From Verrucomicrobia bacterium LW23 (GTDB taxonomy: Bacteria; Verrucomicrobiota; Verrucomicrobiia; Methylacidiphilales; UBA1321): DNA of 64,000 bases. How positions within the stretch are numbered: position 1 is the stretch's first letter; each line of letters starts with the position of its first letter. Of the stretch, positions 18,378 to 27,436 are shown in pieces. The notes under the pieces were generated by a model. The model was given only the letters and a program-made list of their open reading frames with translations, did not search any database and had not been told where the DNA came from. A program made the position numbers and the translations under genes. The stretch spans positions 496,001 through 560,000 of the forward strand of contig QAZA01000050.1 of assembly GCA_003054695.1 (NCBI GenBank), given 5' to 3'.

Positions 18378-19178
18378 ATGCCCCCCCTCCGCGCCTGCGC
18401 CCTCGCGCTCTCCCTTGCCATGGCATCCATCATTCCCGCCTGCCCCTCCCACGCGGCCGACGCCACGCCCCCTGCGCCGGCGCCCGCCGTTCCCGCCCCG
18501 CCGCCCATCCCCGGCGTGGAGGGCAAGCCGCTCACGATCATGCCCATTGGCGATTCCATAACGCAGGGCAGCGGCGGCTTCTACGTCTACCGCTACCCGC
18601 TGATGGAGAAGCTGCGCGCGGCCGGTTATAACGTGCAGTACGTCGGCTCGCAAACCACGGGTACTCCCAAAAACGCACCACTTGGCGTGCTGCCGCACGA
18701 GGGCCGGGGCGGCAACAGCGTGCACGACATCCGCAAAAAGTTTGAGGACGGCTACCGCGCCTTTCCCGCCGACATCGTACTGATCCACGTGGGCCACAAT
18801 CAGGATGCCGCCAACAACCCGGTGCCACGCATGGTGGAGAGCACGCATGCGATCATTGCCAAGGTGCGGGAGATTAACCCGAAGGTAACCGTGCTGGTCG
18901 CCCAGGTCATCACCAGCGGCAAACTCCCCAAGTACGAGTATATCCCCGAGTACAACAGGGAAGTCGCGAAGCTGGGCGCCGAGCTGAATACGAAGGAGCA
19001 ACCCGTTATCGTGGTGGATATGGCCGACGGCTGGGACTGGCAAACCGACACCGTCGGCGATAAAGTCCACCCCAGCAAAGCCGGCGGGGAAAAGATGGCG
19101 CAGAAATGGTACGACGCCCTGGTGAAGATTTTGCCGCCGCCCCAGGGCAAGCCGGCGGCGCCTCCTTCAGCTCCGTAA
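18378..19178 (+). CDS. secreted SGNH/GDSL hydrolase
   Basis: The 266-residue protein has a signal peptide ending near SHAADA, a Pro/Ala-rich linker and an SGNH hydrolase domain. Block I is GDSITQG with the nucleophile Ser, block III is VGHNQ with its Asn, and block V is DKVHPS with the catalytic Asp and His. Such enzymes deacetylate or de-esterify carbohydrates outside the cytoplasm. A second SGNH enzyme with the same layout (signal, Pro/Ala linker, catalytic domain) lies at 39173. A GGAAAT ribosome binding site lies about 10 bases before the ATG. The convergent VOC gene ends 13 bases downstream. Confidence 0.85.
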   Translation: MPPLRACALALSLAMASIIPACPSHAADATPPAPAPAVPAPPPIPGVEGKPLTIMPIGDSITQGSGGFYVYRYPLMEKLRAAGYNVQYVGSQTTGTPKNAPLGVLPHEGRGGNSVHDIRKKFEDGYRAFPADIVLIHVGHNQDAANNPVPRMVESTHAIIAKVREINPKVTVLVAQVITSGKLPKYEYIPEYNREVAKLGAELNTKEQPVIVVDMADGWDWQTDTVGDKVHPSKAGGEKMAQKWYDALVKILPPPQGKPAAPPSAP

Positions 19179-19191
19179 GCAGCGGCCGCGC

Positions 19192-19605
19192 CTACCAGTT
19201 CACAATGCAGTCCGCCCCGGTGTACTGCGAGCTCTCGGCCGTGTACTGGTGAAACTCCACGGCCACGCCGTCGGGATCGCTCGTCCAGCACTGCCAGCTG
19301 TTGTCGGCGCCCTTCTTTTTGTCCACCCGGATGGGATAGCCGCCGGCCTTCAGGCGCGCAATGACGTCGTCAATATCGTCCGTCTCCAGGCAAATATGGG
19401 TGATGCGCGGGTTGGTGCCCTGCTCGGCGGGGCGCTGAAAGAACTCGATGTAGTGGCCGGCGTCGATCTCCAGATAGAAGCCAAAGAGCTTGCCGTCCTT
19501 AATAAAGTCAAACTTCCTCTTCAGCCCCAGGGTGCCGACATAAAAGTCGAGCGTGGCCTGGAGATCGGCGGAATAGATGCAGACGTGAGCGAGAGTCTTG
19601 ATCAT
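19192..19605 (-). CDS. glyoxalase-like VOC protein
   Basis: The 137-residue protein is a single VOC domain with glyoxalase I features: LAHVCIYSADLQATLDFY, FYLEIDAGHYIEFFQ, ITHICLETDDIDDVIARL and DPDGVAVEFHQY, providing two His and two Glu as metal ligands. Glyoxalase I converts the methylglyoxal-glutathione adduct, but many such proteins have other substrates, and the C-terminal extension (about 15 residues) is not typical. It ends 14 bases from the convergent SGNH gene and may be transcribed after the LacI-type regulator gene upstream. Confidence 0.75.
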   Translation of the reverse strand: MIKTLAHVCIYSADLQATLDFYVGTLGLKRKFDFIKDGKLFGFYLEIDAGHYIEFFQRPAEQGTNPRITHICLETDDIDDVIARLKAGGYPIRVDKKKGADNSWQCWTSDPDGVAVEFHQYTAESSQYTGADCIVNW

Positions 19606-19670
19606 GGTAAAAGGAATTGCGCCCCACTATGACAACATTCCGCCGCGGCGCAAGCGCTTGTCCGATCTCT

Positions 19671-20804
19671 CTACAGCACCACGTCCGGCCCTTCCTCGCG
19701 GGGGGGCATGGCGACGCTCTGGCGCCATTGGAGGGCGATGGGCATGATGATGCTTTGCGTCTCGCTGTGGCGCGTGCGCAGGGCTTCCTCCAGCACCTCT
19801 ACGGCGCGGGCGCCCATGCCGGGCAGGCCGGTGGCCACAGTGGTGAGGCGGGGAGTGGAGTGCTCGCCTTCGGGCAGGCCGTCGATGCCGATGACGGAGA
19901 CGGCGCGGGGCACCTCAATCCCCAGCTCGCCCAGGGCCCGCATGGCGCCCAGGGCGGTGGAGTCGTCGCAGGCGATGACGGCGGTGGGGCGGGCGCGCTG
20001 GTTGACCCACAACTGCCGCATGGCCCGCATGCCGCGGTCGCGGCCGGCGGGGTCGGTGACACGGCCGACAAGCCGATCGTCCGGCGTCAGCCCCGCAGCC
20101 AGCAGGCAGTTGATGTACGCCTTGTGCATGATGTAAGCGCGCGGCAACGCGGGATCCAGCCCCAGAAATGCGATGCGCCGATGCCCCTGCGCGTAAACGC
20201 CCTGAAAGGCAATCTGTACCGCCAGCGTTTTGTCGAAGCTGATGCGCGTGCACGTGGCGCCTCCGGCGGCGCCCTTGGCGGCCAGCTGGGGCACCAGGGT
20301 GTTGGTAAAGGCGACCATCGGCTTGCCGGTGCGGCGCACCGCCTCTGTCGTGGCATTATCCAGCGAGGCGAGGATATACGCATCCGCCTGCGTCGCAGCC
20401 ACGGAAGCGGCCAGCATGTCCGCCCGGCCCTGCACCAGCAGCAGGTTTTGCGAAAGCCGACACGCGGCGTCCGCGGCGCCGTGGAAAATGGCGCGGTGGT
20501 AGCTGGATTCCATCATGCCGCCGCCGTCGGCGTTCCACACAAAAGCAAGGGTGCGCGTGCCTACGGCCCGGGCCAGCCGCTGCGAGGCGGCCCGGCGCGC
20601 CTGAAAGGCCGTATCGGGCTGGTAGCCCAGCTCCTGCGCCACGGCAAGCACCCGCTCGCGCGTGGCGGCGGGGATGCGCGGGTGGCTGTTGAGCGCCAGG
20701 GAAACGGTTGCCGTGGAAACCCCGGCACGCGCCGCAACCATGGCCTGCGACGGTCGCTCCGCGGGTGTCTGTATTTGCTCTGTGGGGGGTTTTGTCCGTG
20801 GCAT
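19671..20804 (-). CDS. LacI-family transcriptional regulator
   Basis: The 377-residue protein has an N-terminal LacI helix-turn-helix (AMVAARAGVSTATVSLALNS) followed by the hinge region and a periplasmic-binding-protein-like sensor domain (TLAFVWNADGG, IAFLGLDPALPRAY, TAVIACDDSTALGAMRALGE, VSVIGIDGLPEGE). Members of this group usually control carbohydrate genes in response to a sugar. Candidate targets here are the SGNH hydrolase or the ABC importer at 23.3-28.3 kb, but no matching operator was found, so the target is open. It is divergent from a 700-base spacer before mqo. Confidence 0.85.
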   Translation of the reverse strand: MPRTKPPTEQIQTPAERPSQAMVAARAGVSTATVSLALNSHPRIPAATRERVLAVAQELGYQPDTAFQARRAASQRLARAVGTRTLAFVWNADGGGMMESSYHRAIFHGAADAACRLSQNLLLVQGRADMLAASVAATQADAYILASLDNATTEAVRRTGKPMVAFTNTLVPQLAAKGAAGGATCTRISFDKTLAVQIAFQGVYAQGHRRIAFLGLDPALPRAYIMHKAYINCLLAAGLTPDDRLVGRVTDPAGRDRGMRAMRQLWVNQRARPTAVIACDDSTALGAMRALGELGIEVPRAVSVIGIDGLPEGEHSTPRLTTVATGLPGMGARAVEVLEEALRTRHSETQSIIMPIALQWRQSVAMPPREEGPDVVL

Positions 20805-21505
20805 GGTAAAAATGCGCGGAGGCAGGGAGCAGATGCGATGCGACCCGGCGGGCCGGGCAGCCCGCTCCGGAGGAGAGTTGCCGATACTGACGCAGCTGCA
20901 GCGGGGCAGCGTTATGCTAGGGAGCGCGTGGCGAACGACACGTCGGGCGCCGTTGCCGGAGACATCGATCGCAAGGATGCCATGTCCCCACTACCTGGCG
21001 GTTCCCGCCTGCCGCCGGTATCAGAATTCAGCAGCTTTTATAGCGTGCGAGAATCTGTAGCTCTTTATATAGAGAGTTGAGGTGATAAGTGAAAGCAAAT
21101 CGTGTAATGAATTGTATCAAATTATGCCAACACACCAAAAATGTACTATATTCGCCCGAGACAGGGCGCATTGATGATGAACGCAGAGAAAAGAGAAATG
21201 AGCTGAAATATGCAGTTATAGTTGAATGGCCAGCGTATATACTTTAGCGACGATTAAAAATACCTGCTTCCAATAAATTGCGTCAGCTTAATGCAACGCT
21301 TTCCAGCCGCGTAACTGTCACCACCTGCACGGGCAGTGGCACCGCTTCGGTCCGGGATGATCAGTTTATATATGCCATTGAGCACATTTAGTGCTTCCCT
21401 TTTGCGCCGCAAATTAGACAACATAATGGTTCAGCGTCGACAGGCGCTCCCCACCTTAACTGCAGCCCGTCAGCCGCCCCGCGGCCCGGGCCATCTCCGT
21501 TTCTC
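20805..21505. other. long spacer with AT-rich island before mqo
   Basis: About 700 bases lie between the LacI gene and mqo. The outer parts have the normal high GC, but 21040-21300 is clearly AT-rich (runs such as TTTATATAGAG and ATGTACTATATTC). It contains one small possible frame, listed separately. No tRNA, insertion-sequence end or obvious hairpin terminator was recognised. The AT-rich core could hold promoters, an RNA gene or the relic of an inserted element. Confidence 0.4.
21089..21247 (+). CDS. possible 52-residue ORF in AT-rich island
   Basis: A GTG at 21089 preceded by a good Shine-Dalgarno (GAGGTGAT) opens a 52-codon frame ending in TAG at 21247. The product would be basic and Lys/Arg/Asn-rich, with the segment GRIDDERREKRNELKYAV. 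It matches nothing I know. Codon use is much more AT-rich than that of neighbouring genes. The ribosome binding site is the only positive evidence, and it may be chance. Confidence 0.2.
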   Translation: MKANRVMNCIKLCQHTKNVLYSPETGRIDDERREKRNELKYAVIVEWPAYIL

Positions 21506-23059
21506 ATGAGCTACTCTACCCACGTTTCCAACCCCGAGATTATCCTTATCGGCAGCGGCGTCATGTCGGCCAATCTCGGCGCCATGCTCAAGCGCCTTAA
21601 CCCGGACTTTACCATCCAGGTGTACGAGCTTAGCCAGGAACTCGCCATGGAGAGCTCCGACGGCTGGAACAACGCGGGCACCGGCCACGCCGGCATTTGC
21701 GAGCTGAGCTACACGCCCCACCGCGAGGCGGACGGCACCGTCAACGTCCGCAAGGTTATCGAGATTTACGAGCAGTTTGAGCATTCACGCCAGTTCTGGA
21801 GCTACGCCGTAACCAGCGGCATGGCGCAAAACCCGCACGAGTTCATCAACCCCGTGCCGCACCTGAGCTTTGTGTACGGGCAGGACATGGTCGACTTTCT
21901 GCACGCCCGCTACCAGGGCATGTCCGCGCACCACTTCTTTAAGGAGATGCGCTACACCACCAACCGCGACGTGATCGCCGGGTGGGCGCCGCTGCTGACC
22001 GAGAAGCGGGGCCCCGAACCCATCGCCGTGACGCATATGGACAGCGGCACGGACGTCAACTTCGGCGCCATCTCCCGCAAGCTGCTGCACTGGCTAAGCG
22101 AGCAAAAAGGCTGCGGCATCGCCACCCGCCACCGCGTGCTGGGCCTCACCAAACTGGCCGCCGGCGGCTGGGAGGTGCGCGTGCGTAATCTCGAATCCGG
22201 CCAGGTGCGCACCAATCAGGCGCGCTTCGTCTTTGTAGGCGCCGGCGGCGGAAGCCTGCACCTGCTGCAAAGCGGCGGCATTGCCGAGGCGGCCGGCATG
22301 GGCGGTTTCCCCATCGGCGGCCAGTGGCTGGTGTGCGATAACCCGGACGTCGTCAACCGCCATCAGGCCAAAGTCTACGGCCAGCCGCTGCCAACGGCGC
22401 CCACCATGGCCGTGCCGCACCTGGATACCCGCGTGCTCAACGGCAAAAAGCACCTCTTCTTTGGCCCCTTTGCGGCGTGGACAACCAAGTTTTTGCACAA
22501 CGGCGGCAGCTACCTCGATCTCCCCACCTCCGTGCGCATGGATAACCTGTCGACCCTGCTCCGCATCGGCGCCACCAACCTGGGCCTGGTGCGCTACCTG
22601 ATTCAGCAGGGCATGCAAAGCATGGACGACCGCATGGACGTACTGCGCCTCTTCTACCCCGGAGTGCGCGCGGAGGACTGGAAGCTGAAGGATGCCGGTA
22701 TCCGCGTCCAGGCCATCAAGGAGTCCGACGGCAAAGCGGGCATTGTGCACTACGGCACGGAAATCATTACCACGAAGGACAGGAGCATCTCCGCGCTGAT
22801 GGGCGCCTCGCCCGGCGCGTCCGTATCGGTCAACATCGCGCTCAACGTTATTAAGAAGTGCTTCCCCAAACTTCTCGGCTCCAAAGAGGGCAAGGCGCGC
22901 ATGGACCAGATGATCCCCTGCTGGGACATCGACCTGACCGCCCCCGCCAACGCGGCGCGATTCCAGGACATCAGCGCCCGCGCCACCGAGGGGTTGAAGC
23001 TCGGCAGCGTCGCCATCCCCCTGCCCGGCCGCGACGCCGTGCGCGAAGCGGTGAGGTAG
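21506..23059 (+). CDS. mqo: malate:quinone oxidoreductase
   Basis: The 517-residue protein is a complete FAD-dependent malate:quinone oxidoreductase. The N-terminal Rossmann segment is IILIGSGVMSANLGAML, followed by the family-specific WNNAGTGHAGICELSYTP, FINPVPHLSFVYG and the C-terminal HYGTEIITTKDRSISALMGASPGA. It oxidises malate to oxaloacetate at the inner face of the cytoplasmic membrane and passes electrons to quinone, replacing NAD-dependent malate dehydrogenase in the TCA cycle. Length is slightly above the usual 490-500. It is apparently monocistronic: a 250-base gap follows and a long spacer precedes it. Confidence 0.95.
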   Translation: MSYSTHVSNPEIILIGSGVMSANLGAMLKRLNPDFTIQVYELSQELAMESSDGWNNAGTGHAGICELSYTPHREADGTVNVRKVIEIYEQFEHSRQFWSYAVTSGMAQNPHEFINPVPHLSFVYGQDMVDFLHARYQGMSAHHFFKEMRYTTNRDVIAGWAPLLTEKRGPEPIAVTHMDSGTDVNFGAISRKLLHWLSEQKGCGIATRHRVLGLTKLAAGGWEVRVRNLESGQVRTNQARFVFVGAGGGSLHLLQSGGIAEAAGMGGFPIGGQWLVCDNPDVVNRHQAKVYGQPLPTAPTMAVPHLDTRVLNGKKHLFFGPFAAWTTKFLHNGGSYLDLPTSVRMDNLSTLLRIGATNLGLVRYLIQQGMQSMDDRMDVLRLFYPGVRAEDWKLKDAGIRVQAIKESDGKAGIVHYGTEIITTKDRSISALMGASPGASVSVNIALNVIKKCFPKLLGSKEGKARMDQMIPCWDIDLTAPANAARFQDISARATEGLKLGSVAIPLPGRDAVREAVR

Positions 23060-23310
23060 GGCGGTACGTCGATCTCGTGACGACCCTGCCTGCATGGCGC
23101 ACGCTTCGCTGTGCGGGGCAGGGCTGTGGGGAACGATCCCGGCAGGGGAGAGTTCACGCGGAGATCTGCTCTATCACAAATCCTGCTCTCTTTTTCGCAT
23201 TTTACGTGTAACCTCACTCGGAGCTTTCTTTTTCCGCCGGATTCCAACCTTTTTTCCACTTCAGCGCAATCGCACTTGATGCCTACACAGAATCTGGGGT
23301 AACGGTATGG

Positions 23311-24324
23311 GTGATGATTTGGCGTTTTCGATATTTTTTATTCACCCTGTTGACTGCGGCCGCAATCAACGCCATGCCGTCCGTGCAGGCAAGGGCCGAA
23401 ACCAAAGCCGCGCCGGCGGCCGAGAAGGCGGACGGCTGGGACTTTTGCTCCCGCACGCTGGCTGACGACGCTCTGGCGGAGTTTCGCGCCGAACTGAAGC
23501 GCGAGACCGATCCAGCCAAGCTGCGCCAGATCAAGCTGGGCATGGGCATTGCCCTTACCAACGCGCAGCCCAAAACCGACGACAATCTCGACAAGGCCGT
23601 GGCCGCCTTTACCGAGGTGGCCGCCGGCGGCGCCAGGGACGAGCTGGCCGCCATGGCCCGCTACTACATTGCCCGCGTGGTGGAGCGCCATCGCTACGCA
23701 CAGGATGACGCGCAGGCCGGCGAGTACTCCCGCAAGGCCGCCACGCTGTACAAGGAGCTGTTTGCCGACATGCCCGACCAGCTGTTTGCCCAGCTTGGCA
23801 TGGTAAAGTACGCCATGATAACCATTTACGACACCAACTTGCCCACCGCCGACCGTCCGAAGGTGCTGGCCGACCTGGAGACGCTCCTGCCGAAAATCAC
23901 CCACCCGCTCGCCGCGCGCGATTTCCATTCGGAGCTGGGCGCCGCCTATCTGTACCTGCCGGAAGGGGTGATTGCTGACGCGAAGAAGAAAGCGCTGGAG
24001 CACTATCTGGAGGTGGATCGCTACGGGCTGCAACGCTTTACGGCCAAAGCCGATCTCTGGATCCGCATCGGCAACCTGGCCCGTGATGAAAAGCGTAACG
24101 ACCTGGCGCTGGAGTACCTGGGCCGCTTTGTGGCCGAGTATCCTCGCGACTCCCGTAACTACTACGCCCGCAAGGTGATGGGTGAGCTTGGCCGGCCTTC
24201 CCAGGTGGATCTGAATGATCCGGCCTCCGTCGCCCGGCCCGCTCCTTCCGCCGCCCCCGCGCCGGCAGCAGAGACCACTCCCGCCCCCGCAGCCCCCGCC
24301 CCGTCTCCCTCCGCCCAGCCATGA
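23311..24324 (+). CDS. secreted helical-repeat protein leading the ABC operon
   Basis: The 337-residue protein has a signal peptide (hydrophobic core FLFTLLTAAAINA) and a region of helical, TPR-like repeats with pairs such as LAAMARYYIARVVERHRYA and LALEYLGRFVAEYPRDS. It ends in a Pro/Ala-rich tail. Its stop overlaps the start of the binding-protein gene (ATGA at 24321), so it is translationally coupled to the importer. The function is unknown. It may scaffold the membrane-anchored binding protein in the periplasm, which is inference from coupling. Confidence 0.7.
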   Translation: MMIWRFRYFLFTLLTAAAINAMPSVQARAETKAAPAAEKADGWDFCSRTLADDALAEFRAELKRETDPAKLRQIKLGMGIALTNAQPKTDDNLDKAVAAFTEVAAGGARDELAAMARYYIARVVERHRYAQDDAQAGEYSRKAATLYKELFADMPDQLFAQLGMVKYAMITIYDTNLPTADRPKVLADLETLLPKITHPLAARDFHSELGAAYLYLPEGVIADAKKKALEHYLEVDRYGLQRFTAKADLWIRIGNLARDEKRNDLALEYLGRFVAEYPRDSRNYYARKVMGELGRPSQVDLNDPASVARPAPSAAPAPAAETTPAPAAPAPSPSAQP

Positions 24325-26402
24325 ACTCCGCGCCCAACGACAAGACCTTTTTTGAGAAGCTGAACCACTGGTACGCGGAGAAAGGCGAGGCGATCCTGAA
24401 CACGATCGGGTTCTCCCTGCTGGGCATCTGCTTCCTTATCGCCACCTGGCGCATTATTGCGCGCAGCGAGGTGGCTTCGGACCCGTCGCTTATCACCATC
24501 CGAATGAGCCACTGGCAGCTGGAAGCCGGCGTGCGCGACGGCCTGGACGTGGTGGCGCGCGAATACGAGAAGATCTGCGCCGCCCGCGGCCAGAAGGTGC
24601 GCGTGGAGCAAATCCCCGTGCCGGAGCAGGTGTACGCCAACTGGTTCATCACCCAGCTCGTCGGCGGCACCGCGCCGGACCTGGTGGAGATCGGCAAGGG
24701 CTCCAGCGACGAGCGCCTGGCCCGCTTCTTCCAGCCCTTCGGCCCCTACCTGCAGGACGCCAACCCCTACAACGCCGGCACCGACTTGGAAGGTGTGCCG
24801 TGGCGCAACACGTTTACGGACGGCCTGAGCAGCGCCTACAAGGCGGAGTTGCTAGAGTATTACCAGCTGCCGTTTACGGTGCTCACCACCCGCGTCTTCT
24901 ATAACAAGCCCCTGTATAAGGAGATACGCGGCGACAAGCCGGTGCCGAAGAACTACGACGAGTTTATGGAGCTGTGCCGCGACGTGGTGGACTACGCGCA
25001 CAAGCACAACAAGCCGGGCCTGCTGCCCATTGCGGGAAGCAAGTACAACGGCCCGATGATCATGGGCCGCCTTTTTGGCAGCCAAACGCAGATGCTCACG
25101 CAGAAGAACAACCGCGGCCTGCACTGGACGAACGTGCCGGAGGAGAACATCATGGCTTACTTCCGCGGCGACTGGTCCACGCAAAGCCCTGAGATTGTCT
25201 CCGGCCTGCAGCTGATGCAAAGCGTGATTCAGTACATGCAGCCCGGCTTTATCCAGCTGCAGCGCGACGACGGCACTCTGAATTTTGTGCAGAAGCACTC
25301 GCTGATGATTGCCAGCGGCGCGTGGGACCGCACCAGCCTCGAGCAGGAGTCTCCCTTCCCGGTCGACGTGTTCCGCATTCCGCTGCCCTCGCCGTCGGAC
25401 CCGAAGTACGGGCGGTTTACGATGGGCCAGATTGCGGAGGGCACCTCCACGGCGGTTGGCTTTGGCCTCAACCGCGCCTCGCCCAACATCGAGGTTGCGG
25501 TGGATTTTTACCGCTTCCTCACGTCGCGCCGCGGCTCCGAGATATTTGCGCAGTACAGCGGCTGGCTGCCGGCCATCATCGGCGCCAAGATTCCTGCCAA
25601 GCTGGAGCCGTTCCGCCCCGACATGAACGGCTACCCGCAGGGCACCGAGCTTGGCCAGGGTTCCGAATCCAACCGCGTATGGGACAACAACTTCTACCTG
25701 CTGGCCAAGACGCCCAACGACTATCAGCCGTTTAGCCAGACAATAAGCCCGCAACTGCGCGACGCCTTTTTTGAGGACATGAAGCTTATCGCCCGCGGCC
25801 GCACCCGCGCTATCTCCCGCATGGATGTGCCTCTGGGCGCGCTGTTTGTGCAGGCGCTGCGGACGAACGGGGCGCCGAAGGTAAGCGAGGCGTATCCGCG
25901 TGCCGTGCCCACCGCCACCTACGAGCGCATGGCCGAGACCGATCGCATGATCGCGGCGATGCAGAACGGCAAGATTCCCGGCGCTACGCTCAATGGCGGC
26001 AGGCTCCGAGTGGCCGGAGCGCCGGAGATGGTGGAGCAAACCTTCAAAGTCGATCCCTCGTTCTTCGCGAAAGGCGGGTTTGCGGACGAGCAGGTGAAAC
26101 TGACGCTGTTAGAAAAAGTGGCGCGCCCCGATTTCGGCTTTTCAGCCGGGGCCTCGGCTCAGTATATTGTGCACGAGCACAAACTGGTCGTCACCAACTC
26201 GCCCTTCCGCCTTTACCTGCTCGCCGCGCTCTTCGACGGCACGCGCGACGGCCAGGGAGCACCTGCTTCCACCCCGGCCCGCAAGCCTACCGATTCCGAC
26301 GACATTAACCTGCGCAAGCTTAGCGAGTTGATGGAGAGCCAGAACGCCCTGGAATCCGCCTGGTACCGCTACCGCCGCGAGCTTAAGGACGTGAAGCGCT
26401 AG
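24321..26402 (+). CDS. membrane-anchored family 1 solute-binding protein of ABC importer
   Basis: The 693-residue protein has a single hydrophobic helix near residues 22-45 (ILNTIGFSLLGICFLIATW) rather than a cleavable lipoprotein signal. A family 1 extracellular solute-binding domain follows (LVGGTAPDLVEIGKG, FTVLTTRVFYNKPLY, IASGAWDR, GFGLNRASPNIEVAVDFYRF) and then about 200 extra C-terminal residues. Ordinary sugar-binding proteins of this class are 400-450 residues, so both the anchor and the extension are unusual. It probably captures a sugar or oligosaccharide for the permeases encoded next. The start is fixed by the ATGA overlap with the upstream gene. Confidence 0.8.
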   Translation: MNSAPNDKTFFEKLNHWYAEKGEAILNTIGFSLLGICFLIATWRIIARSEVASDPSLITIRMSHWQLEAGVRDGLDVVAREYEKICAARGQKVRVEQIPVPEQVYANWFITQLVGGTAPDLVEIGKGSSDERLARFFQPFGPYLQDANPYNAGTDLEGVPWRNTFTDGLSSAYKAELLEYYQLPFTVLTTRVFYNKPLYKEIRGDKPVPKNYDEFMELCRDVVDYAHKHNKPGLLPIAGSKYNGPMIMGRLFGSQTQMLTQKNNRGLHWTNVPEENIMAYFRGDWSTQSPEIVSGLQLMQSVIQYMQPGFIQLQRDDGTLNFVQKHSLMIASGAWDRTSLEQESPFPVDVFRIPLPSPSDPKYGRFTMGQIAEGTSTAVGFGLNRASPNIEVAVDFYRFLTSRRGSEIFAQYSGWLPAIIGAKIPAKLEPFRPDMNGYPQGTELGQGSESNRVWDNNFYLLAKTPNDYQPFSQTISPQLRDAFFEDMKLIARGRTRAISRMDVPLGALFVQALRTNGAPKVSEAYPRAVPTATYERMAETDRMIAAMQNGKIPGATLNGGRLRVAGAPEMVEQTFKVDPSFFAKGGFADEQVKLTLLEKVARPDFGFSAGASAQYIVHEHKLVVTNSPFRLYLLAALFDGTRDGQGAPASTPARKPTDSDDINLRKLSELMESQNALESAWYRYRRELKDVKR

Positions 26403-26485
26403 CGCCTGGCCTAAACTCCACGCTCCTGCCGCCCGCCTCCTCCCCGTTCCTACTATCCCCCACAGCCTCAGCCTAACTCCTCCCG

Positions 26486-27436
26486 ATGGCGCAACCTATA
26501 TCCAACCGTAAAGCACTGCACGAGTGGCAGTTATATCTCTTCGTCCTGCCCTCACTGCTGCTGGTGCTGGTCTTTGCCTACTACCCGGCACTCAGCGCCA
26601 TCTACCACAGTTTCTTTGACTGGACCGGCGGCGACTTCAAACAGTTCATCCGTTTCGAAAACTTTACGCGCGCGCTGGGGGACAAAACCTTCTGGGCGTC
26701 GTTCATTACCCTGGCCATCCTCGTCGTCGCCAACGTCGTCAAAATGATCCCGTCCATCTTTATGGCGGTGCTCATTCACCGGCTTACCAGCGACCGCTGG
26801 CAGTACTGGTACCGCGTGCTGCTCGTCGTGCCGATGATTGTGCCCGGCCTGGTAACGCTGTTCATCTGGAAGTTCTTTTACGATCCCAGCCTGGGCCTGC
26901 TTAACGCCACACTGGACGCCACGGGCATCAAGACGCTGCTCGTCGCGCTGGATACGAACGTGTTGCAGTGGAACGTCTTCCGCGAAGGCGTGCCGATTGC
27001 CTGGCTGAGCGAGCCGCTGCTCATTATCCCCTCGCTCATCCTCTGGGGCTTCCCGTGGATCGGCGCCGTGGGCGTGCTGATTTACCTGGCCGGCCTGCAG
27101 AGCATCGGCACCGAGGTGTACGAGGCCGCCGACCTGGACGGCGCCAGCTCCTGGCAAAAGTTTGTCTACATCGAGTTTCCCCTGATTATGACTCAGGTGC
27201 GCCTGAGTCTCATCCTCATGATCATCGGCAGCCTCAAGGACTTCGGTCTGCAACTGCTACTGCTGGGCGACGGCGGCGGCGCCGGCGGCCGCGGCATGGT
27301 GCCCGGCCTGTGGATGTATAACCGCGCCTTTACGGCCGGCGAGTTTGGCTACGCGTGCGCGCTGGGCCTGATCCTGTTTGTCTTTATCCTGGCCCTCACC
27401 TGGGTCAACAACACCTACGTTCGCGTCGAAAAATGA
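26486..27436 (+). CDS. sugar ABC transporter permease (MalF/UgpA type)
   Basis: The 316-residue inner-membrane protein has six predicted helices. It shows the permease signature for ATPase contact (EAADLDGASSWQKFVYIEFPLI) and begins with FVLPSLLLVLVFAYYPALSAI, which is typical of the first permease of carbohydrate importers. Its TGA overlaps the ATG of the second permease. The cognate ATPase is not in the window, so a shared MsmX/UgpC-like ATPase encoded elsewhere is likely. Confidence 0.9.
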   Translation: MAQPISNRKALHEWQLYLFVLPSLLLVLVFAYYPALSAIYHSFFDWTGGDFKQFIRFENFTRALGDKTFWASFITLAILVVANVVKMIPSIFMAVLIHRLTSDRWQYWYRVLLVVPMIVPGLVTLFIWKFFYDPSLGLLNATLDATGIKTLLVALDTNVLQWNVFREGVPIAWLSEPLLIIPSLILWGFPWIGAVGVLIYLAGLQSIGTEVYEAADLDGASSWQKFVYIEFPLIMTQVRLSLILMIIGSLKDFGLQLLLLGDGGGAGGRGMVPGLWMYNRAFTAGEFGYACALGLILFVFILALTWVNNTYVRVEK

